NCBI GenBank assembly: GCA_001772985.1
Contig: MEVN01000034.1
Location: 1-34,741 of the forward strand
From: a candidate division WWE3 bacterium RIFCSPLOWO2_12_FULL_36_10
Lineage (GTDB): Bacteria; Patescibacteriota; WWE3; UBA101185; UBA10185
DNA: 34,741 bases
Direction: 5' to 3'
Positions 7,674 to 15,092 of this stretch are shown here, piece by piece. A program made the position numbers and the translations under genes. The notes under the pieces were generated by a model. The model was not told where the DNA came from. It did not search any database and saw nothing but the letters and a program-made list of their open reading frames with translations. The stretch's first letter is position 1. Every line of letters begins with the position of its first letter.

Positions 7674-8529
7674 GTTCGCTCCTAATTCGGCCCGCAAGTG
7701 TTCGGAGTTCCTTTAAAGCTTTCTCTGCCTGTACTCTATTGGGAGGCTTGCCGTGCCATTCAAATTTATACTGCATAAAATCAACATCTTTTCCCGGAAT
7801 TGTATGAGCAATTATAACAGTTGCTCTTTCAAAGATTGCTTTAGCATTATCGCAGGCATTTATGATTTCTTCAACATTATGTCCGTCTATTTCAAGAACG
7901 TGCCAGTTAAAGGCTTCAAGCTTTTGTCTTAAAGGTTCTAACGGCATGATGTCTTCGGTATATCCGTCTATTTGAATGTTATTTCTGTCTATTATCCAGG
8001 TTAAATTGTGTAGATGGTTGTTTCCTGCAAACATGGCAGCTTCCCAAATTTGTCCTTCCTGAAGCTCCGCGTCACTTCCAACGCAATAAACTCTATGAGT
8101 TTGGTCGTTTAATTTTGCAGAAAGTGCCATTCCGATTGCTTGAGAAAGGCCTTGGCCTAAGGGACCGCTAGTGTTTTCAACTCCAGGAGGTTCGTTTATA
8201 TGTGGATGGCCTTGTAAACGAGTGCCAAGTTTTCTTAGAGTTTTTAATTCTGATACAGGAAAAAAACCTCGGTGTGCAAGTGTTGCATATAAAATTGGAC
8301 AAATATGCCCTGCGGACAAGACTAATCTATCTCTATCTGGCATTTGTGGATTTTTTGGATCAATATTTAAAATGTGAAAATATAAGGAAGCAAATATATC
8401 TGCGGTGCCAAGAGGGCCGGCGGAATGTCCGGAGCCGGCTTCTAAAAGCATTTCAATGACGGATTTTCTAAGTTCTATTGCAACTTCTTCTATTTTGGCG
8501 ATTTCTTCGCTGTGTGAATGTTTGGGCAT
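7666..8529 (-). CDS. transketolase, N-terminal (thiamine-diphosphate-binding) subunit
   Basis: This 287-residue protein covers the PP domain of transketolase. The active-site His is in LLEAGSGHSAG. The thiamine-diphosphate/Mg motif begins VGSDAELQEGQIWEA and ends at DRNNIQIDG. Substrate-binding residues are in RLQGHPHINEPPGVENTSG. It is the first gene of the operon running to 2105. Its promoter has ATTATA (TATAAT on this strand) 7 bp before the ATG and no Shine-Dalgarno site. Together with Rpe and RpiB in the next operon it supplies the non-oxidative pentose phosphate pathway. Confidence 0.95.
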   Translation of the reverse strand: MPKHSHSEEIAKIEEVAIELRKSVIEMLLEAGSGHSAGPLGTADIFASLYFHILNIDPKNPQMPDRDRLVLSAGHICPILYATLAHRGFFPVSELKTLRKLGTRLQGHPHINEPPGVENTSGPLGQGLSQAIGMALSAKLNDQTHRVYCVGSDAELQEGQIWEAAMFAGNNHLHNLTWIIDRNNIQIDGYTEDIMPLEPLRQKLEAFNWHVLEIDGHNVEEIINACDNAKAIFERATVIIAHTIPGKDVDFMQYKFEWHGKPPNRVQAEKALKELRTLAGRIRSEHD

Positions 8530-8536
8530 TAGGGTG

Positions 8537-8542
8537 ATTATA
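8537..8542 (-). promoter_or_regulatory. -10 box, predicted leaderless start of transketolase operon
   Basis: TATAAT on the minus strand, preceded by GTG, ends 7 bp before the ATG at 8529. There is no Shine-Dalgarno sequence. The divergent + strand promoter at 8585 lies about 45 bp away. Confidence 0.6.
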
Positions 8543-8584
8543 CACCTAAGGCTTCACATTAGATAAGCTTAATGTACTATAAGC

Positions 8585-8613
8585 TTGACAAGGTTTGTGA
8601 ATAATGATATAAT
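8585..8613 (+). promoter_or_regulatory. consensus sigma-70 promoter of structured transcript
   Basis: TTGACA (8585-8590), a 17-bp spacer and TATAAT (8608-8613) form a perfect consensus promoter, with a predicted start near 8620. TAATGTACTAT immediately upstream is shared with the consensus promoter at 15093. Confidence 0.85.
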
Positions 8614-8737
8614 TCCAGTTATGAATCGGCTACTTCCGCTATCTGGAGGGAAGTGTCATAGGAGGCGAACTGGGTCCCGTCAGCCCAATCCCGCCAATAT
8701 ACTAGTCTGTCGACTGACGGAGAGGAGAAGAAAACAA

Positions 8738-8836
8738 ATGAAGATTTGTATTCGAGGTCCGGATTCGAGCTTGGCATGCTCGAAAAATAAGATCGTCGTC
8801 GCCATCACCGCCGGCCGGGCCGCCCAGGGTTTCTGA
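8738..8836 (+). CDS. possible 32-residue peptide, unknown
   Basis: The ATG at 8738 follows GGAGAGGAG by about 10 nt, the same spacing and style as the FVW operon. The peptide starts MKICIRGPDSS and ends AITAGRAAQGF. It has two Cys and a short hydrophobic stretch (IVVAITA), with no recognised family. The TTCGAGC/GCTCGAA hairpin lies inside it. The frame stays open upstream as far as the promoter, but that is probably chance. Coding status is uncertain because the same bases appear structured. Confidence 0.3.
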   Translation: MKICIRGPDSSLACSKNKIVVAITAGRAAQGF

Positions 8837-9006
8837 ACCCCGCCCGTCGCCACCGAGGTCGATCATATGACATGGGTTTCGGCGTAAAATCAAACGCTTC
8901 TTTAGCCCCTGCCTTTCCGACCTCGCGCAACTCCCGTCATCCGGTTGGTTTTTCTCGCAACGACCCAGGTGGGTATGTGAAGTAATGTGAGAATGATCAA
9001 CCGAAG

Positions 9007-9074
9007 AAGCCACACTCACTGCACAAAGAGGATCGCAACCTTTTTGTTTGGTAGGTGTGGCTTTATCTTTTTTT
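9007..9074 (+). terminator. bipartite terminator of the 8620 transcript
   Basis: The outer stem AAGCCACAC (9007-9015)/GTGTGGCTT (9055-9063) encloses a second hairpin CAAAGAGG (9024-9031)/CCTTTTTG (9039-9046). A run of seven T at 9068-9074 follows. It overlaps the stop of the convergent LOG-family gene. Confidence 0.8.
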
Positions 9075-9627
9075 ATTTCAAATTTTCAATAAACTTCAAA
9101 ACTTCCTCTGGAGTTGAAACAATCCCACGAACTTGATCTAATTCTCCTTCTCTCATTACCATATTTTTATTTAATTCGTTTACTATATTGTGCCAAAACT
9201 CCCCGAACAAAATTAACGGCTTGCCATGCCCCGCGTGAATTCTTGAATTAGCCCAGCTCATTCCAAATTCGCTAATAGTTCCCGTTCCGCCTTTAAAAAC
9301 AATATGAACATCTGAATTTTGGAGCATTACCTTAGTTCTATCAAAATAATCGTTTGTTATTACCTCTTCATCGAATTTATTATTCTTATCCATGCCCTCG
9401 TAGTTAACATGCTCGTAAGTTGGTTGATAAGTGATTGCAAGTACTCTAGTTCCGCCATCGTGAGCACCAAGTGTAGATGCCAGCATAACTCCAGGCCCGC
9501 CTCCATTTACAATTTCGTAGCCATTTTGTCCTAGAAGTTTTGCGGTATTATAAGCATCCATAAAAACAGGATCTTTTGGTTTCCAAGAAGCACCGCCTAA
9601 AAAACAAATTCGTTTGATCTCGTTCAT
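9073..9627 (-). CDS. LOG-family protein (lysine-decarboxylase-like Rossmann fold)
   Basis: This 184-residue protein has the LOG/TIGR00725-like features: a starting strand RICFLGGAS, VNGGGPGVMLAST, and FKGGTGTISEFGMSW in place of the usual PGGxGTxxE. Relatives are cytokinin-activating 5'-monophosphate phosphoribohydrolases, so nucleotide monophosphate hydrolysis to ribose 5-phosphate is possible. That would fit the adjacent ribose-phosphate enzymes. Many homologues are uncharacterised, and the variant motif makes substrate assignment unsafe. It overlaps Rpe by 4 bp (ATGA type) as the last gene of the operon. Confidence 0.8.
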   Translation of the reverse strand: MNEIKRICFLGGASWKPKDPVFMDAYNTAKLLGQNGYEIVNGGGPGVMLASTLGAHDGGTRVLAITYQPTYEHVNYEGMDKNNKFDEEVITNDYFDRTKVMLQNSDVHIVFKGGTGTISEFGMSWANSRIHAGHGKPLILFGEFWHNIVNELNKNMVMREGELDQVRGIVSTPEEVLKFIENLK

Positions 9628-10253
9628 AAAAGTTCCTCATTACTAAATTTTATATATGCGTCTCTAATGTCGCTCTGATTAAACAAATGTGAACCAATTA
9701 TTACATCTCTTACACCAGTTTCTAAAACTAGCGGTAAGGTTTCTGCATCTATTCCGCCGTCAACTTGTACCGGCATTTTTGGATAGAGTTGTCTAAACTG
9801 ATTTATTTTTGCTAAGACATTATAAACAAAAGGATTACCTTGTGCTCCCGGAATTATAGTCATAAATTGAACATAATCAATTTTACTTAAAAATCTATCT
9901 AGCTTTTGTATTTCTGTTTCCGGGTTTAAAGAAAGTCCAACGATATAACCAAAATCATGACTTATATTTATGAAATCTTCAATGTAATCTTTTACTTCTA
10001 TTTGAGCGCAAATTCTACTTATATTATTAATCTTTTTTACTAAATACTGTAGTGGATTTTCTACCATTAAATGTATTTCTATTTCTGCTTTAGTTTTTAT
10101 TTCCGCAATTCGATCTATTTCTAAAAATGTTTCGCCTTTTACAAGTTTTCCATCAGCTATATCTATTTGAATTATGGTTGTAAAATCTTGGACGAGTTGA
10201 ATTTTGTTTACAACTTCCATAAAGTCTTTTTCTAAAATTCCCGGTATTATCAT
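9624..10253 (-). CDS. rpe: ribulose-phosphate 3-epimerase
   Basis: This is a TIM-barrel epimerase of 209 residues that interconverts ribulose 5-phosphate and xylulose 5-phosphate. Visible features are IIQIDIADGKLV (metal-binding Asp), EIHLMVENP (His), MTIIPGAQGNPF (loop corresponding to MxVxPGxxGQ) and VQVDGGIDAETL (catalytic Asp). The loop residues are somewhat degenerate, as in Rpe-like proteins of small genomes. The start overlaps rpiB by 4 bp, so the two pentose-phosphate isomerising enzymes are translationally coupled. Confidence 0.85.
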   Translation of the reverse strand: MIIPGILEKDFMEVVNKIQLVQDFTTIIQIDIADGKLVKGETFLEIDRIAEIKTKAEIEIHLMVENPLQYLVKKINNISRICAQIEVKDYIEDFINISHDFGYIVGLSLNPETEIQKLDRFLSKIDYVQFMTIIPGAQGNPFVYNVLAKINQFRQLYPKMPVQVDGGIDAETLPLVLETGVRDVIIGSHLFNQSDIRDAYIKFSNEELL

Positions 10254-10687
10254 TTTATTTCTTCCAATTTATTTATTCTTCTAACAAACCTTTCTTCCTT
10301 GCTAAAGTCTTTATTAAGCCAATTTTCCAGTATAATCTCAGCCTCATCTTCGCTTATATAGTTTGCCGGTAATGCTAAAACATTTGCATCATCATCGTTT
10401 CTGGATGAAACGGCATGTTCAAGGCGCCAGGACAACGCACATCTGATTCCTTTAAATCTGTTAGCTATTATACTAACCCCAACTCCGTTTTTACAAATTA
10501 GTACCGCGTTATTTTTAGGTGACTCAAGAACCTTTCTCATAACGGGAATTACGTAGTCTGTGTAATCGTCGCTTGGAATTAATTCATTTGGGCCACAGTC
10601 TTCAAATTCGATATTTTTTTGTTTAAGGAATTCAATTAACCTGCTTTTGAGTTTTAGACCGCCGTGATCCGATGTAATGTAAAGCAT
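10250..10687 (-). CDS. rpiB: ribose 5-phosphate isomerase B
   Basis: This 145-residue RpiB/LacAB-family enzyme interconverts ribose 5-phosphate and ribulose 5-phosphate. It shows MLYITSDHGGLKLK (start and substrate-binding Asp-His), ICKNGVGVSIIANR (catalytic Cys and phosphate loop) and SRNDDDANVLALPANYI. The common GTGxG loop reads KNGVG here. The start overlaps the VKOR gene by 56 bp. I keep ATG 10687 because the Rossmann first strand begins immediately after it. Confidence 0.9.
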   Translation of the reverse strand: MLYITSDHGGLKLKSRLIEFLKQKNIEFEDCGPNELIPSDDYTDYVIPVMRKVLESPKNNAVLICKNGVGVSIIANRFKGIRCALSWRLEHAVSSRNDDDANVLALPANYISEDEAEIILENWLNKDFSKEERFVRRINKLEEIK

Positions 10688-11033
10688 ATATTAGTATTAT
10701 ATTAACAAAAGACAAAACACACCAGCCACAAATTGCTTTTATCACAAAAAGTTCCAAATATGTTAAATAAGTTGAATACATTATTCCCCACAATAACCAA
10801 TATTTTGTGTACTTATTATTTCTTTCAAGCATGATGTACAGAATAAAGTAGTAAAGAATTCCGAATACAGCAACAGGAATTCCAAATACTTGCGAGTATT
10901 TGCTATTTTGTACTTTTTCACAATCTCCAAACGCGCATAAAAGTGGACTTGATGTAAGTTTAACGTATGTTAAGTAAAGTGAAATTAAAATCCCTATAAT
11001 AGCTAAAATTTTAAGCGTTTTTGCTAAAGACAT
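10632..11033 (-). CDS. vitamin K epoxide reductase (VKOR) family protein
   Basis: This 133-residue protein has four or so membrane helices. The loop Cys pair is C-A-F-G-D-C (LLCAFGDCEKVQNS), with the conserved Ser/Tyr region and GIPVAVFGILYY. The catalytic CxxC is AICGWCVLS. In bacteria VKOR takes electrons from DsbA-type proteins and passes them to quinone, so it should pair with the DsbA-like protein at 2105. The gene overlaps lgt by 23 bp upstream and rpiB by 56 bp downstream, unusually deep overlaps. Confidence 0.9.
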   Translation of the reverse strand: MSLAKTLKILAIIGILISLYLTYVKLTSSPLLCAFGDCEKVQNSKYSQVFGIPVAVFGILYYFILYIMLERNNKYTKYWLLWGIMYSTYLTYLELFVIKAICGWCVLSFVNIILIYALHYIGSRRSKTQKQVN

Positions 11034-11643
11034 ACGTTAAATATATACCAGTTATGATTAAGATTAAAGATACAGAGCTTGCCACATCAATTCCATATAT
11101 AGTCCACACGCTTTGCCGCGTGTTTTCAAGTAAAATTCTTATGATTCCATAGCCAACTAGATAGCTTGAAAATAGTATTCCAGCCCTTATTTTTTTGTAA
11201 TTAGTAAGTGATGCGAGAATTATAAATAAAATAATATCAAAAAATGACTCATAAATTGAATAAGGGAGAAGTTCTTTGTTAAAATAGTTTCCCCATCTGC
11301 CGATTCCTTGGGCTAATGGAATTCCAACCGCCGAAATATCTAACCAATTTAATACACGTTCCTTTTTTATTTTAAGATAAATAATAAAGGCCAAAATTCC
11401 GGCAAAAAGACCTCCGTAAATTCCAAGCCCGCCATTCCAGATTTGAAATATTCTAATTGGATTTTGTGAATAAAAACTATATAAATCAAGAACGTGGTAA
11501 AGTCTTGCGCCAATTATCCCAAAGATTAAACCAGCGAGTAAACCTTCCCACAGAATGTTTGAGTTAAGGCCTTTCTTTTTTGCAATATGATCGCAATATA
11601 AAGCTGAAGTTAGAATTCCAAGAGAAATAAGGATTCCGTACAT
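11011..11643 (-). CDS. lgt: prolipoprotein diacylglyceryl transferase
   Basis: Lgt transfers diacylglycerol from phosphatidylglycerol to the lipobox Cys of prolipoproteins at the membrane. The 210-residue protein has about seven hydrophobic segments. Family motifs include IIGARLYHV, WNGGLGIYGGLFAG, and the Lgt signature GIGRWGNYFNKE. The usual HGGL motif is NGGL here, so the first residue is changed. It is shorter than E. coli Lgt (about 290) but similar to compact versions in small genomes. The start at 11643 lies 3 bp after the preceding gene. Confidence 0.9.
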   Translation of the reverse strand: MYGILISLGILTSALYCDHIAKKKGLNSNILWEGLLAGLIFGIIGARLYHVLDLYSFYSQNPIRIFQIWNGGLGIYGGLFAGILAFIIYLKIKKERVLNWLDISAVGIPLAQGIGRWGNYFNKELLPYSIYESFFDIILFIILASLTNYKKIRAGILFSSYLVGYGIIRILLENTRQSVWTIYGIDVASSVSLILIITGIYLTYVFSKNA

Positions 11644-11646
11644 ATA

Positions 11647-12198
11647 TTAAAAAGCAAAGATTACATAAACAAACAACCCTAATAACGCCACAAAATAAGC
11701 AAACAAGGCGTTTCCGGTTAAGCTTTTTTTAAGTGCCCAAAACCATTCTGAGGTGTCATTTTTTTCAAAGTAAAGCTCTGCCAGTCTGTAAATCGAATTA
11801 ATATAGGTAGAAATTACAAGCGATTTTACAAATAAACTGGCGTTTGAAGATACAACAAATATGGCTCCTGCTCCAATTGCAATTTGAAATAAGGCGCTAT
11901 TTAAGGTTTTTTCTTTAATATCGTGTCTGTGGTAATAAATGAATGCAAAGGCAGACTTTATATCCTTGTGTTTTACATACGAAACTAGTGTTTTTGAAAA
12001 GTCAGCGGTTGGGTCTAAAAAATAGGCGTGAATGAAGTAATCAAGATCCAAAAGAAAAGTTCCTACAAACGCCCCAAGAAAAATTTGAACTATGTTGAAT
12101 GCGTTTTTTTCAACCCGCATGGCTATTAGAACTATTGAAAGAGTTAGCGACAAAAGAAGTTGAATTTTGTAAATATTAAGAACTTTGTTTGGCATCAT
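11647..12198 (-). CDS. multi-pass membrane protein, possibly DUF457/YdjM-like
   Basis: This 183-residue protein has four or five hydrophobic segments. Polar motifs LLDLDYFIHAYF and YYHRHDIKEK recall the Asp/His pattern of membrane-bound metal-dependent hydrolases of the DUF457 type, but the match is weak. It sits directly before lgt with a 3 bp gap. Two ATGs are adjacent at the start, with TATGAT just upstream. Function unknown. Confidence 0.6.
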   Translation of the reverse strand: MMPNKVLNIYKIQLLLSLTLSIVLIAMRVEKNAFNIVQIFLGAFVGTFLLDLDYFIHAYFLDPTADFSKTLVSYVKHKDIKSAFAFIYYHRHDIKEKTLNSALFQIAIGAGAIFVVSSNASLFVKSLVISTYINSIYRLAELYFEKNDTSEWFWALKKSLTGNALFAYFVALLGLFVYVIFAF

Positions 12199-12227
12199 TT
12201 AAATCATAGTGCATTTAATTTCATACT

Positions 12228-12494
12228 TCAACCGTTAACTCCTTTTCTAAGTTGTGTTAGTTTCCACATGAAGATCTTGCCTTTAGCCGTAATTTTTTCA
12301 GCGGAGAGCGCACACTCTCTAGCTTGTTCGAGCAAATTTCTTTGCTCGTTTTTTGCGAGTTTTATGTAGAGGGAGCGTTTTTTTGTGTCGTTTAACTCTT
12401 CTGCAAGTCTGTTACCGTAAGCTTGATACTCGTATTTGTTTCTTTTATCGCCTACAAAAACTTTAGTACCAATGATGTTCTTAATATGTTCCAT
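12228..12494 (-). CDS. small basic soluble protein, unknown
   Basis: This 88-residue protein is mostly helical and Lys/Arg/Glu-rich. It begins MEHIKNIIGTKVFVGDKRNKYEYQ and has no membrane segment or known motif. A coiled-coil-like stretch (about 27-65) dominates. It lies 19 bp after the Tic20-like gene in the ligase operon. The family is not recognised; nucleic acid binding is possible from its charge but unproven. Confidence 0.6.
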   Translation of the reverse strand: MEHIKNIIGTKVFVGDKRNKYEYQAYGNRLAEELNDTKKRSLYIKLAKNEQRNLLEQARECALSAEKITAKGKIFMWKLTQLRKGVNG

Positions 12495-12513
12495 TAGAAA
12501 AGAAGTTTATTAG

Positions 12514-12879
12514 TTATTTATTCACTTGACTATGGGCAATTTTGCCTATAATTGGAAGTTCAAACTCTTCTTTGTTATAGGCTTTCCACATACATAATAG
12601 CCATGCAATAAAGCAAGCAATATTTATGATAGGAACTAGAATAAAACCAATTAGAAGGAAAGTAAGCATTGTTGAAGCAAAGTTTAACCCTAACCAGACC
12701 ACGCCAAGAAGAATAGACTGAAAAGCGTGAAATCTTACAAATTTATTGCTTTTCTCAAAAATAAAAACCGCGACGCCTGTTAACGGCGTTATCAAGTATG
12801 AAAGCGCTGCTTCCACATTTGACTCTAAATTATATGGCTTCTGACTAACTGGTTGACTTTGTGTTGTATTTTGTTCCAT
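12514..12879 (-). CDS. DUF4870/Tic20-like small membrane protein
   Basis: This 121-residue protein has a polar N-terminus and three or four membrane helices. The pattern NVEAALSYLITPLTGVAVFIFEKSNKFVRFHAFQSILLG is characteristic of the DUF4870/Tic20-like family, with the conserved RFHA-Q turn. It ends in a cytoplasmic segment with a Lys tail. Function in bacteria is not established. It starts 8 bp after the DNA ligase stop, so it is co-transcribed. Confidence 0.75.
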   Translation of the reverse strand: MEQNTTQSQPVSQKPYNLESNVEAALSYLITPLTGVAVFIFEKSNKFVRFHAFQSILLGVVWLGLNFASTMLTFLLIGFILVPIINIACFIAWLLCMWKAYNKEEFELPIIGKIAHSQVNK

Positions 12880-12887
12880 GTATTTAT

Positions 12888-14654
12888 TTAACCTCTTTTT
12901 TGGGTTTCATGCAAGTGTTTTATTTCTTCAATGGTTGTAGTGTCTGTTGAGTCTTTATCCGGTCTAAATCTTATTAATCTTGGGAATCGTAGGGCGTATC
13001 CCACAGTATGTTTGTCTGATCTTGATATTTCATCAGCTCCTGCTTCAATTACTATTGAAGGCGTTATCCAAACGTCTGGAAAAAATACTTTGTCAATTTC
13101 AAGATTTTTTGGTTTCTCTTTAATTTTTAGTTTATCCGCTACTTCTTTTAAATATATCCAATCTTCGTCTTTTAATCCCGTTCCTACTTTTGAAATCGTT
13201 TTGTAGGTGTTTGTTTTTTTGTTATAAATTCCAACCAAGAATTTTCCAATGCCAAATTTTGACCTACCGCCTTTTCCAAAATAATATCCTAGAATTGTGC
13301 AGTCCACCGTGTCGTTTAATTTCAAAGATTTTGATTGTTTAAACTTAACCCATGAGAACGATCTGGCTCCCGCTTGATATAAAGAGTTTGGCTGTTTAAC
13401 AACTATTCCTTCAAGGCCTTTTTCTTTCGCTACCTCAAAGTATTCGTTTAATTCTTCTGCATTTGATGTTTCAAGATAGTCGTTGATTAAAATAAGACCG
13501 CCGGGTTTTAAAATTGATTCAAGCAAGACCCTTCTTTCTCTTAAAGTTTTGTCTAAAAGTTCCATTCCGTTTAAATAAAGAATGTCAAAAACGTAATATT
13601 TTAGCGGGATTTCTTTAAGGAATTTCTCAATGTCGTACTTTCTTTTTCTTTGCATTATTTTTTGAAATTCTAAGAACTGGTTCGACTTAATATCGTACCC
13701 AACTGCCTCGCCATCTAAAATTGCCGAATCAGCATTTATTTGAATATTTGCAGCTTCCACAATATCCGGAAATTGATGCGTAGTTTCTTTTAAGTTTCTG
13801 GTGAAAGTTTTAATAAATACCATTGCGGAGGAATCATTTAACAGACTTTGTTGTTCTAGCGGAAAGTTTTTAGTAGTCTTTTTTCTATCAATGTGAAGTT
13901 GAACTCTTGTACCGTCAAATTTATATTCAGCTCTTACCGTTCCCATTTTTTCTATTATTTCTTCTGAACTTTCTAGTCTTTGAGCTTTTTGAGCTTCAAT
14001 CGGAATTCCTATTTGTATTTTTATATTTTTTATACCGGCCATGCCTTTCTCTTTTAGAGATTTTGCAATAAGGCCAATATCCGGGTGAATGTTATATTTT
14101 TCCTCAATTAGTTTTCTTAAAGATTTGTCGTTGTTTATAAATTTTGATAGAGCATCGATTACTGTTAAATCGGTGTAACCAAGCCGTGTAATACCAAGAA
14201 TTATTCTAACAACGAACTTTGCGGATAATTTATCTAACTTTTGGAGTAGGGAAGACAGCAGTCTGATTTTTTGATCTTGTGATCCCGTGCCGGAAACCTG
14301 CGTCAGACTTTCTAGTTCATTGTAAACTTCTGTAATTGTAAGACCGGTATCTAGTACATTTGAAATTTCATTTACTACACTTCCAAGATCTCCGGATTTT
14401 CCGTAATGGGCTTGAATGTCTTTTGCTTTTATGTCAAAAGAAAATTCCAAGGCTTTTATAATCATTTTGTCTGCGATATTAAAGTTTGGATTTTCATATT
14501 TTGCTTTTAAAGTTCCAAGGGCTAGATAAATAGCTCTGTCAACCTCTTCTATTGAAAGCGTTTCTATTAGATCAGAAAGTATAGCTGTTATTTCAAGTCT
14601 TTTTGACGTGTTTTCAAGCTTTTGCAAATAGTTCGCAAATTCGTTAAATTTCAT
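12888..14654 (-). CDS. ATP-dependent DNA ligase (archaeal type)
   Basis: This 588-residue ligase seals nicks using ATP. Domain order is an N-terminal DNA-binding helical domain (about 1-210), an adenylation domain and a C-terminal OB fold. The nucleotide-accepting Lys is about residue 245 in AEYKFDGTRVQ (motif I). Motif III is in YVFDILYLNG, motif IV in GLEGIVVKQP, and motif V in SWVKFKQ. Length and order match archaeal/eukaryotic Lig1-like enzymes rather than bacterial NAD-dependent LigA. An ancient transfer from archaea is likely. The promoter gives TATAAT 7 bp before ATG with no Shine-Dalgarno site. It heads the operon to 9073. Confidence 0.95.
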   Translation of the reverse strand: MKFNEFANYLQKLENTSKRLEITAILSDLIETLSIEEVDRAIYLALGTLKAKYENPNFNIADKMIIKALEFSFDIKAKDIQAHYGKSGDLGSVVNEISNVLDTGLTITEVYNELESLTQVSGTGSQDQKIRLLSSLLQKLDKLSAKFVVRIILGITRLGYTDLTVIDALSKFINNDKSLRKLIEEKYNIHPDIGLIAKSLKEKGMAGIKNIKIQIGIPIEAQKAQRLESSEEIIEKMGTVRAEYKFDGTRVQLHIDRKKTTKNFPLEQQSLLNDSSAMVFIKTFTRNLKETTHQFPDIVEAANIQINADSAILDGEAVGYDIKSNQFLEFQKIMQRKRKYDIEKFLKEIPLKYYVFDILYLNGMELLDKTLRERRVLLESILKPGGLILINDYLETSNAEELNEYFEVAKEKGLEGIVVKQPNSLYQAGARSFSWVKFKQSKSLKLNDTVDCTILGYYFGKGGRSKFGIGKFLVGIYNKKTNTYKTISKVGTGLKDEDWIYLKEVADKLKIKEKPKNLEIDKVFFPDVWITPSIVIEAGADEISRSDKHTVGYALRFPRLIRFRPDKDSTDTTTIEEIKHLHETQKRG

Positions 14655-14661
14655 TGGAGTT

Positions 14662-14667
14662 ATTATA
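14662..14667 (-). promoter_or_regulatory. -10 box, predicted leaderless start of DNA ligase operon
   Basis: TATAAT (minus strand) ends 7 bp before the ATG at 14654. It overlaps the stop region of the nucleotidyltransferase gene upstream. Confidence 0.55.
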
Positions 14668-15028
14668 TAGGATTAGGTGTTCGAAAGGATAACAGTAAAA
14701 CTTCTAAAGTCTCAGAATTCTTTCTATCCGATCCTTCAAGATAGGATTCATAAATGGTTTTCAGATCCTTTTGCACATATGGAAAGATACGAGTGCTTAA
14801 GGCGCCCTCTGTAACTAGATCAACGTTATTTCCCAAGAATTCGCCCAACTTTCTTTGAACTTGAACAAGCTTAAAATACCCCACAGGTTGGCCAAATCTG
14901 ACCAGTAAATCAATATCACTTTTGGCTGATTCTTCTCCCCTTGCATATGAACCAAATAAACCTAAATATTCAATACCGTTTTGCTTGCAGATCTCCTTAA
15001 GTAATGGAGAGTTTAATAGTATATTCAT
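14663..15028 (-). CDS. MNT-type minimal nucleotidyltransferase
   Basis: This protein of about 121 residues has the Pol-beta-type nucleotidyltransferase motif LFGSYARGEESAKSDIDLLV, with GS and the two metal-binding Asp. Such proteins (MntA type) often act as antitoxins that AMPylate a HEPN toxin, or as orphans. No HEPN gene is adjacent; one lies at 22619, 8 kb away. The ATG at 15028 is chosen because TATAAT sits 6 bp upstream. An earlier in-frame start at 15076 would place the promoter inside the gene. Confidence 0.8.
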   Translation of the reverse strand: MNILLNSPLLKEICKQNGIEYLGLFGSYARGEESAKSDIDLLVRFGQPVGYFKLVQVQRKLGEFLGNNVDLVTEGALSTRIFPYVQKDLKTIYESYLEGSDRKNSETLEVLLLSFRTPNPI

Positions 15029-15034
15029 GGTTAG

Positions 15035-15040
15035 ATTATA
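15035..15040 (-). promoter_or_regulatory. -10 box, predicted leaderless start of nucleotidyltransferase
   Basis: TATAAT on the minus strand ends 6 bp before the ATG at 15028, with no Shine-Dalgarno sequence between them. Confidence 0.6.
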
Positions 15041-15092
15041 CAAGAACAGGAGATAAATTTCGAATAAATCTCTCAAACTAATGTACTATGGG

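Larger units (their letters stand above)
8620..9074 (+). ncRNA. unassigned structured RNA or long structured mRNA leader/trailer
   Basis: A perfect promoter and a bipartite terminator bound about 455 nt that are far more GC-rich than the genome around them, typical of structured RNA in an AT-rich genome. Local stems visible by eye are ACTTCC/GGAAGT, GGCG/CGCC enclosing TGGG/CCCA, and CCGTCAG/CTGACGG. TTCGAGC/GCTCGAA and GGGC-GGGTT/AACCC-GCCC follow. A possible long-range pairing joins GGCTaCTTC near the start to GAAGaAGCC near 9003. I compared it with tmRNA, RNase P RNA, SRP RNA and 6S RNA and found no convincing match. It also contains a strong Shine-Dalgarno run and a 32-codon frame (8738-8836), so it may instead be an mRNA. 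Confidence 0.5.

Noticed and set aside
8702..9019. 105-codon open frame on the minus strand across the GC-rich region
   Set aside because: No ribosome site, no recognisable pattern, and it lies antisense to a transcript with a clear promoter and terminator. High GC lowers stop-codon frequency, which explains the open frame.
8620..9074. Assignment of the structured transcript to RNase P RNA or tmRNA
   Set aside because: GGAGGGAAGT and GGATTCGA recall short conserved pieces of these RNAs, but the other required elements (3' ACAGAA-type element, tRNA-like 3' end with CCA) are missing, so I leave it unassigned.
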